A stretch of 64,000 nt of DNA from Cheiracanthium punctorium (GCA_038373885.1 JAWZYV010019913.1:1228001-1292000), one strand, 5' to 3'. Positions 21,591 to 35,051 are shown, counted from the stretch's first letter. Notes: generated by a model not told the origin, from the letters alone. Numbers and translations: made by a program.

Positions 21591-23681
21591 GATATAAATA
21601 AAATTAGACTTTTGTCTGTACATTTCATGGAATTCAAAAATTTTGCGATTTCTATCCGTTTCAAGCACCCGGGAATCCGATGAGACCCCCAAAAAAAAGT
21701 TTGTCTGTCTGTCATTCTGTCGTTCTGTCCGTGACGCTTTTTATGTTTAAGCATCACGTAAAAACGACTGAAGCGAATGTTATAAAATTGGGTGTCATGA
21801 TAGGTGGTCACTCAACTTAAAACATAGGCGTCGAATTTTTAAAAAGTCTTGATTGAATTTTGAGATTTTGTGAAAATCCTTTCAAACTGCGTAAATTTGT
21901 GTTCAAGCATCACGTAAAAACGACAGAAGTGAATGATATGACATTGGGTGTCATTATAGGTGATCACTCAACTTAAAACATAGGCGTCCAATTTTTAAAA
22001 AATCTTGATTGGATTTTGAGATTTTGTGAAAATCCTTTCAAACTGCGTAAATTTGTGTTCAAGCATCACGTAAAAACGACTGAAGCGAATGATATGAAAT
22101 TAGGTGTCATGATAGGTGGTCACTCAACTTAAAACATAGGCATCAAATTTTAAAAAAATCTTGATCGGATTTTGAGATTTTGCGAAAATCCTTTCAAACT
22201 GCGTAAATTTGTGTTCAAGCATCACGTAAAGACGACTGAAGCGAATGATATGAAATTGGGTGTCATGATAGGTGTTCACTCAACTTAAAACATAGGCGTC
22301 CAATTTTTGAAAAATCTTGATTTGATTTTGAGATTTTCGAAAATCCTTTCAAACTGCGTCAATTCGTGTTCGAGCATCACGTAAAAACGACTGAAGCGAA
22401 TGATATGAAATTTGGTATCATGATAGGTGGTCACTCAACTTAAAACATAGGCGTCAATTTTAAAAAAATCTGGATTGGATTTTGAGATTTTGCGAAAATC
22501 CTTTCAAACTGCAGTAAATTTGTGTTCAAGCATCACGTAAAACCGACTGAAGCGAATGATATGAAATTTGGTATCATGATAGGTAGTCACTCAACTTGAA
22601 ACATTGGCGTCCAATTTTTAAAAAATCTTGATTAGATTTTGAGATTTTGCGAAAATCGTTTCAAACTGCGTAAATTTGTGTTCGCAGCATCACGTAAAAA
22701 CGACTGAAGCGAATGAAACGAAATTTGGTATCATGATTGGTGGTCACTCAACTTAAAACATAGTGCGTCGAATTTTAAAAAAATCTTGATTAGATTTTGA
22801 GATTTTGCGAAAATCGTTTCAAACTGCGTAAATTTGTGTTCGCACATCACGTAATAACTGCAAAGGTGAAAAAATGATATTTGGTGAAATGATAGGTGGT
22901 CACTCACTTTAAACTATAAGCATCTAATTAAAAAAAATCGATCAGATTTCGAGATTTTGCGAAAATCGTTTAAAACTGAGTGAATCTTTGTTCCGCATTA
23001 CGTAATAATGACTAAAGCGAATGATATGAAATTTGGTCACATGATAGATGGTTGCTCAATATAAACTATAGGTGTCCAATTTTTTAAACATTTTTATTAG
23101 ATTTTGAGATTTTGTGAAAATTCTCTCAAAATAGGTAAATATTTCTTCAAGCATCGCGTAATAACGACTAATACGAATGATACAAAATTTGGTGATAGGA
23201 TAAGTAGTTGCTAATCTTAATTTATAGGCGTTGAGAATTTTTAATATATTTTCATTACATTTTGAGATTTTGTGAAAATCGTTTTAAAATGCTGATTTTC
23301 TTGTTCCAGCATCACGAAATAAAGACTGCAGTGAATGAAACGAAATTGGATGACCTGATAGGTTGTCACTCAACTTAAATTCTAGGCTTCCAGTTTTGCA
23401 AAAATGTTCATTAGATTTTCAGATTTTGCGAAAATTATTTCAATATATGTAAATATTCGTAAGCGCATCACATTATTACGAATAAAGCGAATGAAATGAT
23501 ATTATTTAGTTACTCTCTAACCTGTAATATTTTAACAATACACAAAAATTATAACTTCGCTTTCTTTACTTTGGCAACATACTACATCCATGCTGTGTAC
23601 TCCTACAATGCTGACGAACGTTCTTGCTTTTTAGAAATTTGCATTCAGTACTAACCCGTCAACGACGGGTACTTCAGCTAG
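21591..23681 (+). mobile_element. Non-autonomous Helitron, family 1, copy 3
   Basis: The 5' end lacks the first few bases (GATATAAATAAAATTAGAC instead of TCTATATAAATAAAATT). The 3' end is intact: CCCGTCAACGACGGG hairpin, then TACTTCAGCTAG ending at 23681, followed by T. It contains about a dozen units of 156-bp repeat, marked by CATCACGTAAAAACGACTGAAG. It is the longest family 1 copy here, about 2.09 kb. No Rep or helicase sequence is present. Confidence 0.88.
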
Positions 23682-23683
23682 TT

Positions 23684-23751
23684 TATATATATATATATAT
23701 ATATGAATGCATAAGTATACATATGTATATATATTTATAAATATAAATATA
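23684..23751. repeat. (TA)n-rich tract
   Basis: A TA microsatellite directly follows the CTAG terminus, mirroring the (TA)n at 18233-18296. Confidence 0.85.
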
Positions 23752-23880
23752 TATATGCATGCATACAAACATACACAATATATAACGTAGATAATTACTG
23801 CTAAATTTATTGAAACAGTCTTGCAACAACGTCACTGAAATATAGGAAAGGTATTTTCATTATATATCCATCCGCTGAAT
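23752..23880. repeat. Right arm of outer inverted repeat
   Basis: Matches the reverse complement of 18097-18232, including GATAATTACTG and AGGTATTTTCATTAT. Divergence between the arms is clearly higher than between Helitron copies 2 and 3. Confidence 0.7.
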
Positions 23881-25259
23881 TTCGTAATGTTTCGTTTCAG
23901 AGTAATATATTTTTTGTGCGCTTAAAATCAACTTTGTTCATTAATGTTACAAAATGAAGATAAAAATTGTTAAGAAATTTTGTGATACAGAGTGATAAAA
24001 AACTGGTTTCTTTAAATATTTCCTGGAGAATCATCTTCCTTTAAATGGAAATGATTTTAACAATTCGATGAGAAAACCTGCTATCCTGAGACATATGCTA
24101 ATGAAATCTATCAATATAAATGAAAAACACATACATAAACGTTTTTAAATAATTCACAGAAAAGTGTGAAAGTGGTCGCTCTTTCACATACGACCATTTT
24201 ATAACCATGCTATAGAGAAAAGATGGACCTACAAAAAATTAAAACAGAGGCGAAACAAATTCTGTCTATATTAAGAATAATTTTTGTATTCATTGAAGTT
24301 ACTGAAGCTAATAACACAAAATTTGGCATGCATGTTAGAGATTTAAAATTTAGTTGCTCTCTAAGATACGGTTTTCCAAATTTTATCGCCTGAGGTATTG
24401 GATCCAATACATTCTTTTCAGATTTCCCATCAGATTTGAAAGAAAATTATAGATAGCCATTAAGCCTTGTTTTAAAATTTTACAAAGGCAAGTGCTTAAA
24501 TAAATACTTTAAGATATTTCGAAATTCACCCGGGACAGAGGATAGGGACCAAAGGTTTTTTTTTTACATCACTAATATTAAGATGAAAAAAATGTACCTT
24601 AAACGGAAAAATAACTTTTATTCGTGACACCCTTGTTTTGAAATATGACTAAAATGAATACGCCCTTTACGTGTAGCTATGATTATGGCGTAGCGTAGGT
24701 TTCCTGTTATGTGTATTTGAAATGAATAAATGTATTTACATAAACAGTGATTCGTCGTTCCAAGTAGATTCTACACCTTTAAATTCGGAAACACCAACAT
24801 TACTTCTGCTTTGTGTATCTGTTTAACCTTGAAGAACCATTTTTTTCTTAATATTTGAAAGTAGTTTTTGTGCGTGCTTTTAAATTAATTTTACACAACT
24901 AATTTCCTTGTGCATAGAGCAGGCACTCATTTCTTGATTAGTAATCACTAGTAATGACTACAAATCGTTAATTTTTGTACAATTCAGTTATTATTTGACA
25001 TAAAACAAAATTATATAAATTTCCATGTTTTTTTCAGACATTTTTTCCTATCTTTAAGTTTATCAGACTTTTAGATATCATGCAAACTGTTATGAAACGG
25101 AACGAAGAATATGGAAAATACATCGTATCCATTTTCACTATTAATAAATTGAATTATAATCTTCAAAACACCCAGCACATTCATTTTCCTTTTAAACCTT
25201 AATAGCACTGTTGTTACCACTATATGCAATAGTGCCGTGACTGAGTACTACCTATTCAG
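23881..25259. other. AT-rich DNA, nothing recognised
   Basis: Short open frames only, and no element termini seen. Confidence 0.45.
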
Positions 25260-25266
25260 ATGAAAG

Positions 25267-25623
25267 GTGTCTCTTTATTTGCTTTTCGGAATTTTGGTTG
25301 ATGATGAACTCGTTAAGTCCATCTCTCTCGTGTCGTCCTGGTTCGATTCGGCTAAATGTGAGATGAATCTGAGAGCCTTAGATCAAGATGCTTACTTCTG
25401 TAGAAACGTCTCTATCAATCGCTACAACAGTTGTCTAGGCTGCTACAGGAGATATTCTAAGATAACTTTTAATACACCCTATGACTCAAATGCTGTAGAA
25501 ACTTTTATTGACTCACTTGATTTGCATTCAGCAATGAATTTAAAAAAATATCGGAATAAAAATCACAAAAATATACAACGTACGCTTTACAACATCAGCT
25601 ACTGCAGGATGACTTTCCGCTAA
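25267..25623 (+). CDS. Unrecognised cysteine-containing open frame, possible last exon
   Basis: I do not recognise this protein. The 118-codon frame is more GC-balanced than its surroundings. Its start is hydrophobic (LYLLFGILV near residues 3-11), then Cys at residues 31, 45, 56, 59 and 113, including SCLGCYRR. It ends with TAA, and AATAAA lies at 25641-25646, as expected for a terminal exon. The start is unclear. An in-frame TGA is at 25261-25263. An ATG at 25260 is one base out of frame with this sequence, and the frame itself opens with GTG. It may be a small secreted protein gene, its decayed copy, or chance. Function is unknown. Confidence 0.35.
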   Translation: MSLYLLFGILVDDELVKSISLVSSWFDSAKCEMNLRALDQDAYFCRNVSINRYNSCLGCYRRYSKITFNTPYDSNAVETFIDSLDLHSAMNLKKYRNKNHKNIQRTLYNISYCRMTFR

Positions 25624-25640
25624 ACAGTCGTGTACAGAAG

Positions 25641-25646
25641 AATAAA
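25641..25646 (+). promoter_or_regulatory. Candidate polyadenylation signal
   Basis: AATAAA lies 18 bases after the stop codon of the open frame at 25267-25623. The hexamer is common in AT-rich DNA, so its value is only positional. Confidence 0.25.
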
Positions 25647-28012
25647 TAAGTTAACTAAATCATAAATTTTAATTATTAATTAATTGATTTATATCTTTGG
25701 TGTAATTTCTCAAGTTTTGGCTTTAAAAGCGATGTAATTTTGATCAATGGTGCCTTAAAATTAGCGTGATTTTTCCATCTGCCATTGTGAACAATCCTAA
25801 TACCTAAATGGCTGGGATTTTTGTTTCAGTTGGCCCTGGACCCCTTTTTATCCGAGTACCCTCTCCCTCGTCTTTTCAACGCCCTTGTCCAAGAGTGAAT
25901 GTGCATTCTAAGGATATATTTACATTATTTAGCTTTTACAGAAGAATTGTAAGTAAGTCTTAAAATCTTCTTAGGTATCCAAAAAGCCCCTTTTGGTTTC
26001 CTTTATGACGCAAAATTACAAAATGAAAAGAAAATTTCAGTATATTGAAACGAAATTTGAGCGTCCCCATCTAAAATAAGAATATGGCCTAAGCTCATAT
26101 AAAAAAAGGAGAGGGGCGCAATTCCCTCGCTTCACCCTTCGACAACACCATTGACGCTTAAGTTATTTATGTCAAATATTATGTTACAAATATTACGTCA
26201 ATTCCACCATTTTTCAAATTTTGCATAACTGATATTTACCATGTAATAAGTCCAGAAAATATGCGCTCCCTTTCGTGCACAAAACTGGTGCATTAGCTGT
26301 TTAAACTTAGTTTAAATGTTTATTCTGGACCTAAGCAGCATTTACGTGCCTGAAAACATTTGAGTACCTTTTACAAAAATAAGGTATATTTACAACATCT
26401 TTCTCCAGAAAACATCACAATCTTTCGTAAATGTTAGAAACGAAACAGCACATTTTGTAAATGTACTTCCTATTAAATTTACGTAAGTTTCCAAGCGTAT
26501 GTATCGAACACTTTTCTATAATCTGGTTTTGAGGTTATAGTTAAATTGCTTTAAAATATTTTTTGTGCTTTAATATAAATATTGTACAAACACAAGCATC
26601 GATCTTCAAGTAGAAATTCAGAAATTTACAAACAGTTTGCAATAAAGTGCAGTACTGATGCTCATAGTTCTTAGTTTAAGAAAAGTAAAAAAGTTAATAT
26701 ATAGGTATCTCTCTAGTAACCTTGTGTGAATCGACAAAACAACATTTCATCAAGTTATTTACGTTCAGAAGAACATTATATTAGAAAGTCATAAAATACA
26801 GGACAGGGAAAAAACGTTACACATATATTATTAATAAAGCCAATTTATTTTATAAGGAAATGGAAAGTGGCGTTTACTTAATGCATTCTAGGGAAAGCTA
26901 TTCACAGTGCGGTAAAAATTCAGTACGTGTGTAGTAAATATTGAACACGACATATGCAAGAACTGTTGATGTAAGGGAAACATTAAAAAAATAAGATGAA
27001 TGGAAATTCGGCAATCATTTTCAAAGTTAACTGCATTTCATAAATATTGAGAGAATGCTTAAATTAAATTTTGGAATGTATAAGTAGTTCGGACATGACC
27101 GAGTTTCACCATAAAAACTAATAGATAAAGAAAATATTGTCCTAATATCACTGGATAATATGAAAATAATAAACGCTTATTAAGTGCTATTAAATTAAAC
27201 TTAAACGCATTCATTAATCTATTTTCATTTATCTTCGTACTCACATAACTGTTCAACCTGTACTGTACATTGCATTTGATGAGTTTAGCTGGCAACACTA
27301 ACAGCTATAGTCCCCAAAGTTGCTGGGGGATAATTTAAAATATTTTGGTAACCATGTCAGACTCTGTGATGGAAAATACATTGAAACATATGCTCAAAAT
27401 TAAATGTACACATAATCATGTTTTGATATGGATAATAATGATTCTCAATAAAGTGACGATGAAGGCAGGACAAAACGAAACAAAAATTTCCACTTGCTAT
27501 CCTTGACGACCGGGGGGTATTTTCCATTACTGCATAATTATTTTGTGAGATGAAACAGACTTAAGCATTTGCTATACAAGACTGGCCAGTCGTTTTTCTC
27601 ACCTGGTAACCGTCCGTGCTTATGGCTGAAGATGTTGTACAACGTAACCTAATATCAATAGAAACAAAATAATGATGATTGAATCTGTATTTATTTTGAA
27701 ATGTCCCATCCTTTCTCATGAAATAGGGCATGTAAAGCAAATAAATATATTATATATATGTCTTAAAATTAACGATGCTAATAAAATAAATGATATTACT
27801 AATATTCTTAAGAAACACTCACTTACTAATGAATTATACATTTTGGAATTGTTCCTAATATGATGTGAATAAATGAATTATCATCGCACTAACATGTATA
27901 ATTAATTAATGACAATCATAATTAATTAAAGCTTTAAAATTAATCGATTGTACTAATCTTAACATTCAAATTCGTAATCACTCAACTTCCTTCGTGAATC
28001 TGCAAGACAACC
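25647..28012. other. AT-rich DNA, nothing recognised
   Basis: Short GC patches at 25830-25880 and 26105-26150 resemble MITE debris. No paired ends were found. Confidence 0.4.
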
Positions 28013-28370
28013 GTTTACCATTATGAATGATTAAAAAGACTAAAAAGACTTGTAAACGCTGTAGGAAAGGCTTTCTGGCTAATGTCATCTGTACGCATCA
28101 TTTCTAAAGAATGAGGAGACATTTGCGTGCTGCACGTACATAATACGACTGCGCATCACCGATTCTCTAGACAAGCTACTGTTAATCAATGACACTATTC
28201 TCCTCAAAGGGTGCTTTTATGTATTCGACTAATAATTATCTCAGCATGTTGAAGTAAATCAAATGATAGATTAACATGTAACGGGTAACACGCAATCTCC
28301 ATTTTAGGACCATCGTGGATATTGTTTGTGTACATACAGATTGTGGCATCGATTTTCGATTTTTGAGTTG
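28013..28370 (+). repeat. Diverged direct repeat, copy 1
   Basis: Aligns in the same orientation with 31765-32115. Shared blocks include TACGCATCATTTCTAAAGA, GAGGAGACATTTGCGTGC, CTACTGTTAATCAATGACAC and TTGAAGTAAATCAAATGA. It ends in ATCGATTTTCGATTTT. Not coding. It could be an unclassified transposon or a duplicated host segment such as a promoter region. Confidence 0.7.
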
Positions 28371-30029
28371 TAATATTATACGAATTTGCAATCGAAAAGA
28401 GGGTGTGGCTTGTTAAAACTTTTTAAAGTAATTTGCAAAGATTTTCTAACTTGGGAACTTTTATCTTTGAATAATTAATTTGAAATCAGTCGCTTTAACA
28501 AGTTTCCATAGCAAAATTGAGATACTTAATTGAATACAAGGAATAAGTTCTTAAAGAGAATAACAAGGTAATAGGCATGATAATCCATTACATGATATTT
28601 CAGTCGCACATTTCTCATGCTTAATAGCATTTGTTATATTTTGCAATGTAAAATAAGTATTTTTTACCAAATATAAAGTGCAGTTAAATAAAAGGCAAAT
28701 ACTGTTTATGATTAGTAATAAATAATCTTATTTTTGCATAGCTGACTATCCAAATTGCCAATTTTCTTCCTCTCGGCAAAAACAGCTGTAAATAACTCAT
28801 TTATATTGAGACATTCTTTGAAACAAAAATGTGCATTACATTGAATAAACTTACTACTTAGCATAAGTTCATGAAGTACATATAACAATTATATCATGCA
28901 ACAGACGCATCAGTCTTCTCATTTAAATTCGAATATTAAAAAACTGAAAACTAATAATTCTCGCCCTTCAAGTCAATAATCTCTCACTATAACACTACAT
29001 ATAATGGCTTACGTCCTCAATACTGAAGGTTGTTACTCTTGCCAGATACTCAAATAAAGGATAAAATAAATGGACGCTTCCCCAAAAACACCTCAATGGT
29101 AAGGAGCTGGTATTACAATCAGAAATATTTCTTGTTTACTTACTAGTTTGATACGATTTTGCTTGATCACACAAAACGCATGTAGTGCAAAAAGTATACT
29201 TTAAGCAGTGTGGAAACTAAGCATGTACTAAAATGAGTAATTGATTTGCAGTGTTTAAAGGAAAATGCATCATTTTAATCGTAGTATGATGGGGGAGAAG
29301 TTGTAAGCTGTCTTGCGAACAACTTTTACAAGGAACATAGATTTTCTCTGCGAATATTATGAAATCTATGCATAGCTTAGCTTAATCCTATTTACATTTA
29401 CCAGATGGAAGATAGATTAGTTTTGTTTAATTAAGGTTATCTTAAAGCATGGAAGAATAGTTATAAAAGCAATGAAGATGTAATTCCCACAAAAAATGTC
29501 TTTGAGTCAGTCGTCTTCTACAATAATCCAGCCAGTTATATATACTTAAAGCGCATTTTCAACATGATTAAGAATCAGCCCTTCCCAATAATTAAAAAAA
29601 GCCCATTAAAATTTTCAAAAATACAGCACTAAAGATGTAGTTGTTCCAACATTATCACCATTTGCTATGGCTGATGATTCATGTTTCATCATCATCATGA
29701 GCTTCATGTTTCAACACTAGAAGAATAAGTATTAATATTTAGGAATTGATTTTAATGATTAATTTTATAGCTAACATAAGAATGAAATATCGCTAAAATG
29801 TAGTATTGAATAATAATATTTGAGTCTTCTTTTATTTACAGTGTCAAAGAAACGATCTTAAACAGAACATGCATTAAACAGAAAGATGAATATGTATATC
29901 TTCTTAAAACTGTAGGGTTCATAAATTACACTAATTCTAAAGAAACACGTCCCTGCCATAAGGAAACCTATCAATTTTATAAATTGGTATTGTTCTACTG
30001 ATATGCACAAGAGTATCATCGCACTGTCA
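28371..30029. other. AT-rich DNA, nothing recognised
   Basis: No repeats, element ends or coding-like sequence were seen. It lies between the first direct repeat and the Helitron. Confidence 0.45.
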
Positions 30030-31646
30030 TCTATATAAATAAAATTAGACTTTTGTCTGTACATTTCTTGGAATTAAAAAATTTTGCGATTTCTATCCGT
30101 TTCAAGCACCCGGGAATCCGATGCCACCCTCAAAAAAAAGTTTGTCTGTCTGTCATTCTGTCATTCTGTCCGTGACGCTTTTTTTGTTTAAGCATCACGT
30201 AAAAACGACTGAAGCGAATGATATGAAATTTGGTGTCATGATAGGTGGTCACTCAACTTAAAACATAGGCGTCGAATTTTTAAAAAATCTTGATTAGATT
30301 TTCAGATTTTGGGAAAATCGTTTCAAACTGCGTAAATTTGTGTTCAAGCATCACGCAAGAACGACTGAAGCGAATGATATGAAATTGGGTGTCATGATAG
30401 GTGGTCACTCAACTTAAAACATAGGCGTCCAATTTTTAAAAAATCTTCATTAGATTTTGAGATTTTGCGAAAATCCTTTCAAACTGCGTAAATTTGTGTT
30501 CAAGCATCACGTAAAAACGACTGAAGCGAATGATATGAAATTGGGTGTCATGATAGGCAGTCACTCAACTTAAAACATAGGCGTCGAATTTTTAAAAAAT
30601 CTTGATTGGATTTTGAGATTTTGCGAAAATCCTTTCAAACTGCGTAAATTTGTGTTCGAGCATCACGTAAAAACGACTAAAGCGAATGATATGAAATTGG
30701 GTGTCATGATAGGTGCTCACTCAACGTAAAACATAGGCGTCGAATTAAAAAAAAATCTTGACTAGATTTTGAGATTTTGCGAAAATCATTGCAAACTGCG
30801 TAAATTTGTGTTCGCACATCACGTAATAACTGCAAAGGTGAAAAAATGATATTTGGTGAAATGATAGGTGGTCACTCACCTTAAACTATAAGCATCTAAT
30901 TAAAAAAAATTGATCAGATTTCGAGATTTTGCGAAAATCGTTTAAAACTGAGTGAATCTTTGTTCCCGCATTAAGTAATAATGACTAAAGCGAATGATAT
31001 GAAATTTGGTCACATGATATATGGTAGCTCAACATAAACTATAGGTCTCCAATTTTTTAAACATTTTTATTAGATTTTGAGATTTTGTGAAAATTCTCTC
31101 AAAATACGCTTACATTTCTTCAAACATCACGTAATAACGACTAATACGAATGATACGAAATTTAGTGATAGGTTAGGTAATTGCTAATCTTAATTTATAG
31201 GCGTTGAAATTTTAAAATATATTGATTACATTTTGAGATTTTGCGAAAATCGCTTTAAAATGCTGAAATGTTCCAGCATCACGAAATAAAGACTCCAGGG
31301 AATGGAACGAAATTGGGTGACAGGATAGGTTGTCACTCAACTTAAATTCTAGCCTTCAAAATTTTTCAAAAATGTTGATTAGATTTTGAGATTTTGCGAA
31401 AATTATTTCAATATGCGTCAATATTCGTTTGCGCATCACATAATTACGACCAAAGCGAATGAAATGATATTACTTAGTGACGCTCTAACCTGTAATATTT
31501 TAACGATACATTAAAATTATAACTTCGCTTTCTTTACTTTGGCAACATACTACATCCATTCTGTGTACTCCTACAATGCTGACGAAAGTTCTTGCTTTTT
31601 GGAAATTTGCATTCACTAACCCGTCAAGGACGGGTACTTCAGCTAG
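30030..31646 (+). mobile_element. Non-autonomous Helitron, family 1, complete copy
   Basis: The element starts TCTATATAAATAAAATTAGAC right after an A (30029) and ends CTAG (31643-31646) right before a T. This is the A|TC...CTAG|T arrangement of Helitrons. A 7-bp hairpin ACCCGTC-AAG-GACGGGT (31619-31635) ends 11 bases before the terminus. Inside, CATCACG motifs at 30193, 30349, 30505 and 30661 give a 156-bp repeat period, with more diverged units to the right. There is no protein, so it must have moved with another copy's Rep/helicase. Confidence 0.93.
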
Positions 31647-31764
31647 TACATAATAAATACAGAAAATAATTAATTATTTCTTCAAAACTTCACCATTTCA
31701 TAATCATAACATTTAAATCCACTACCGCCCATACATAATACGAGAGAATTCCCTCCTTAAACTA

Positions 31765-32115
31765 CTTGCCATTATGAATTACTGAAAAGACACGTCAACT
31801 CTGCAGGAACGGTTTTCCGGCGAATGCCATCAATACGCATCATTTCTAAAGAGTGAGGAGACATTTGCGTGCCGTAAGTAAATGATACCAACAGTGAATC
31901 GCTGATGCTGGGACCTGGCTACTGTTAATCAATGACACTATTCGTCGTAGAGCGTCCTTTTATATGTATAAGACTAGTAATTGTCTCAACATGTTGAAGT
32001 AAATCAAATGATTATTAACATGTAACGTGGAACACGCAACGAGGGTTTTGGTATTGTCGTGGAAATTATTCGAGCATGTGCAGATTTTTGGATCGATTTT
32101 CGATTTTATCAGTAG
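31765..32115 (+). repeat. Diverged direct repeat, copy 2
   Basis: Partner of 28013-28370, same orientation, about 3.75 kb away. The Helitron at 30030-31646 lies between them. Confidence 0.7.
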
Positions 32116-32664
32116 TCACAATAGACAGATTTATGAATAATAAAGGGGTGTGTCCCTCAATGTTTTCATCAATATTTTAAGTTGTTATTTTTACATAAAA
32201 TTCTTTTTGACTATGTACGTTACATCTCATGACCTTACTTTTTCTTCTGATAAAGCTCGATTAGTTAATATTTTACACATGTTACTTATTAACAATTGTG
32301 ATATATGTAGTGATTTGTATCACTAAGTCATATCTTATTGAATTATATATTACGTCATTTTCTTCTGCAGTATATTTTATCTATAGGAAGTGTAAATATT
32401 TATGTTCTAATTTTTATGCGTCAGTTTTTATTACTTTTTTAGAACGCTTTCAAACAAGGATCAACTACAAGCTCATTAGCTGGTTGGTTGAAATCCTGAG
32501 TCAGTGAATATGTTTTTCCCATCCGTAGACACATTACTGTCTCGAATTCTCTTGTTCTGTGAAAAACCTCAAAATTAAACATACATATATGTATAGTACT
32601 TTTCTTGGATTTTTCCTCATGAAAGTGTCATTAAATAAATATGAAATTTGTTTTAAAAATCTAC
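32116..32664. other. AT-rich DNA, nothing recognised
   Basis: No supportable features. Confidence 0.5.
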
Positions 32665-32935
32665 AAAAAATACTGACGTGGTCTTAATTCAGAGTATAAT
32701 GCTGCGTATCTATGGTAGAATGTACCAGTTGAAATGAAGTTGTGTATCACATATACTGTAAGAGATGCACCACTTATATGATGTATTACAACAAACGTAT
32801 ACATCACGTAAGTATCACATTTGTAGTAAATATACAGAAAAAATACTGACGTGGTCTTAATGCTGTGTATAATGTTGCACATTTGAGGTAGGATGTACCC
32901 GTTGAAATGAAGTTTTGTAATAAAATGTTTTCCCA
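32665..32935. repeat. 173-bp tandem duplication
   Basis: AAAAAATACTGACGTGGTCT begins at 32665 and recurs at 32838. Each is followed by TATAATG-TGC and GTTGAAATGAAGTT blocks. About 1.6 units are present. The sequence is unrelated to the 173-bp array at 16.6 kb. Confidence 0.75.
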
Positions 32936-35051
32936 CAGGAAGAGCTATTCAATGAATGTTTGCAAAACTTATTTTTTCAAATTTCGACTGAATATTTATA
33001 ATGTTAGTAAAAAAAAATCAAAATTTTAGTCACATTAATGCATAAATATCTGCTAGCTACGAGTGAAAAAGTTCTCCTCATAAGGTAGCATGAAACTTTG
33101 CAGGTTCCCTTTTGATGTGTATAGGTATTCTTAATCGAAGAATGCTCAAACTTTAAACAAATTATCAACATCAAAGAATGACCATTTTTTTAATTGTCAA
33201 TATTGAAGAATGCTAACATTTTTAAAATTCTGTCAGTATCGAAAATGATCACTTTGCTATATTCGAAGACATGCTTCTTGCTTGCTTTTTCCAATGCATC
33301 TCTAGCTTGGCTTGTTTTAGTGCTATTAGTTTTATATGCATTTGAAAAAACACCACTATGCTTGGGTACTACTGTACATTACGCCCTATTTTCATGGCTA
33401 CCAAAGTGCAAACCTACGCGTCTTTTCGCTCGTTAAAACAATACAAACAACGTGAAGCTCACCTCATGGAAGTTGTTCTTCCATTTCCATCTAATCTTTG
33501 TCGAACTATATATCAATTTCACGCTTGGGTATATAGTTGAAATTTTCACTCAATATTAAATTTAAAAGGAGGTATTTTATTTCTTGGTTCAATGGTGCTT
33601 GCTATGAATCCTTTACTAATTTCATTGTTCACAAACAAATTGTGAAGCCTTTCTTAGTAGCTTGATCCCTCGTTCAGTGGCTTGGGTACCAGCCGGAGGA
33701 CTCTGGAAGAAAATTAACAAAAATCCTTCAATTAACTGTTTGTAATTGCGCCAAGTTCTTCATAGGACAATATATTGATCAGTGGGGGTTCAGTTATCTT
33801 AAGTGCATTTGTGACCTTTCGATTAAAGGCATGTAATCGCGGTGTAATTTCAGATCGTTTTACATAGGTCAAATTAAGCGTGTTTTGAAATCTGAGTTAA
33901 AAATGGCATCTCAAAACTAAACGTTAATCTTTTTCAGTTGCTCAACACTCTGGTTTTCAGATTACAGTTTGATTTTCCATCAACTCATGGCAACCAAAAT
34001 GGATCATTTCATTTTGACTAAGATTTCTGGAAAAAATTCCACGCAATAAAATATTCTTCTAATCTACTTAATGACTTGTCTGCTTTTACCCTCTGTCTAG
34101 CGGTTGGATGACTTGCAATAAATAGTTCAGTTTTCGTTTTTCGATATCAGATGGCACTAGTACCTCAGCATTTCTGACATGGTATAAAAACTGCAGACTT
34201 CTTATTTAATCATTCATTTCTGCTAACACCGATCATTGAGTTTGAGCGTAGATGATGAATGTACTTGTTGGACTCGAAACAACTATCGGCTTTTCAACTT
34301 TTATTATGATTCAGGTAGGTGTCTATGAGAATTTATTGTTTACTTCTGCATTAGTACCCCAAGTTTTATCAGAATACCTTGAAATATGAACATACTTAAG
34401 TATTCTTGGGCATTACATTTGTCTTAATTTCGAAACTGAGTCTCTTACGCACATATATTTACTGATATTACGGTCACCCATGTGATGTTGTACATGGCAC
34501 AAACATTTCTATTAGCTTCGATACACAGCGCACAGTAGTAAGATGTGCCAGGGTCACGCAAAGCTATAGCAGCAGTTTCACTACAGTTCATAGTTTGATA
34601 ATTTTTAAAAACAATTTGAATTGCTGATGTAACATTTTAAGCAATTTTAAGCAATTATTTTCTAGAAATCTGAGTCTGGAATTGCCCAATAATTTCAGCA
34701 TTTTAACTTGATGCAAATGTGTTATTACAAAAGTGTTCTAAAGTATTTGAAATATAACTTTCACGGTTCGTAGTTACTTTAAAGTAAATAAGTTATTTTA
34801 TTACAGCTATTTTATATTATTTCGGGATACTTGAGCTATTACAAAAGCAGAGGTCGATGCTTTTGTGACACATTGTGTACTATTTTCGATCAAGAGAATC
34901 GTTTTATAAATCATGATAACGTATTTTATTTCATTAGAAATGGAATAATATCTTAAAACCCGGCAAGTACTGACTGTCTCCATGAAGCGTATTACTAGCG
35001 ATTCTTTTGTGTGATCCTTTGAAAGGTCCGCAAACAGATATATTCTTTAAA
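32936..35051. other. AT-rich DNA, one short local repeat
   Basis: Three diverged ATCGAAGAATG / ATTGAAGAATG-type motifs lie at 33135-33245. Open frames at 33194-33540 overlap and show no recognised domain. Nothing else was seen. Confidence 0.4.

Noticed and set aside
30193..31440. Regular 156-bp repeats as a CRISPR array or satellite block
   Set aside because: Units are contiguous without spacers, too long for CRISPR, and bounded by Helitron termini in a eukaryotic context.
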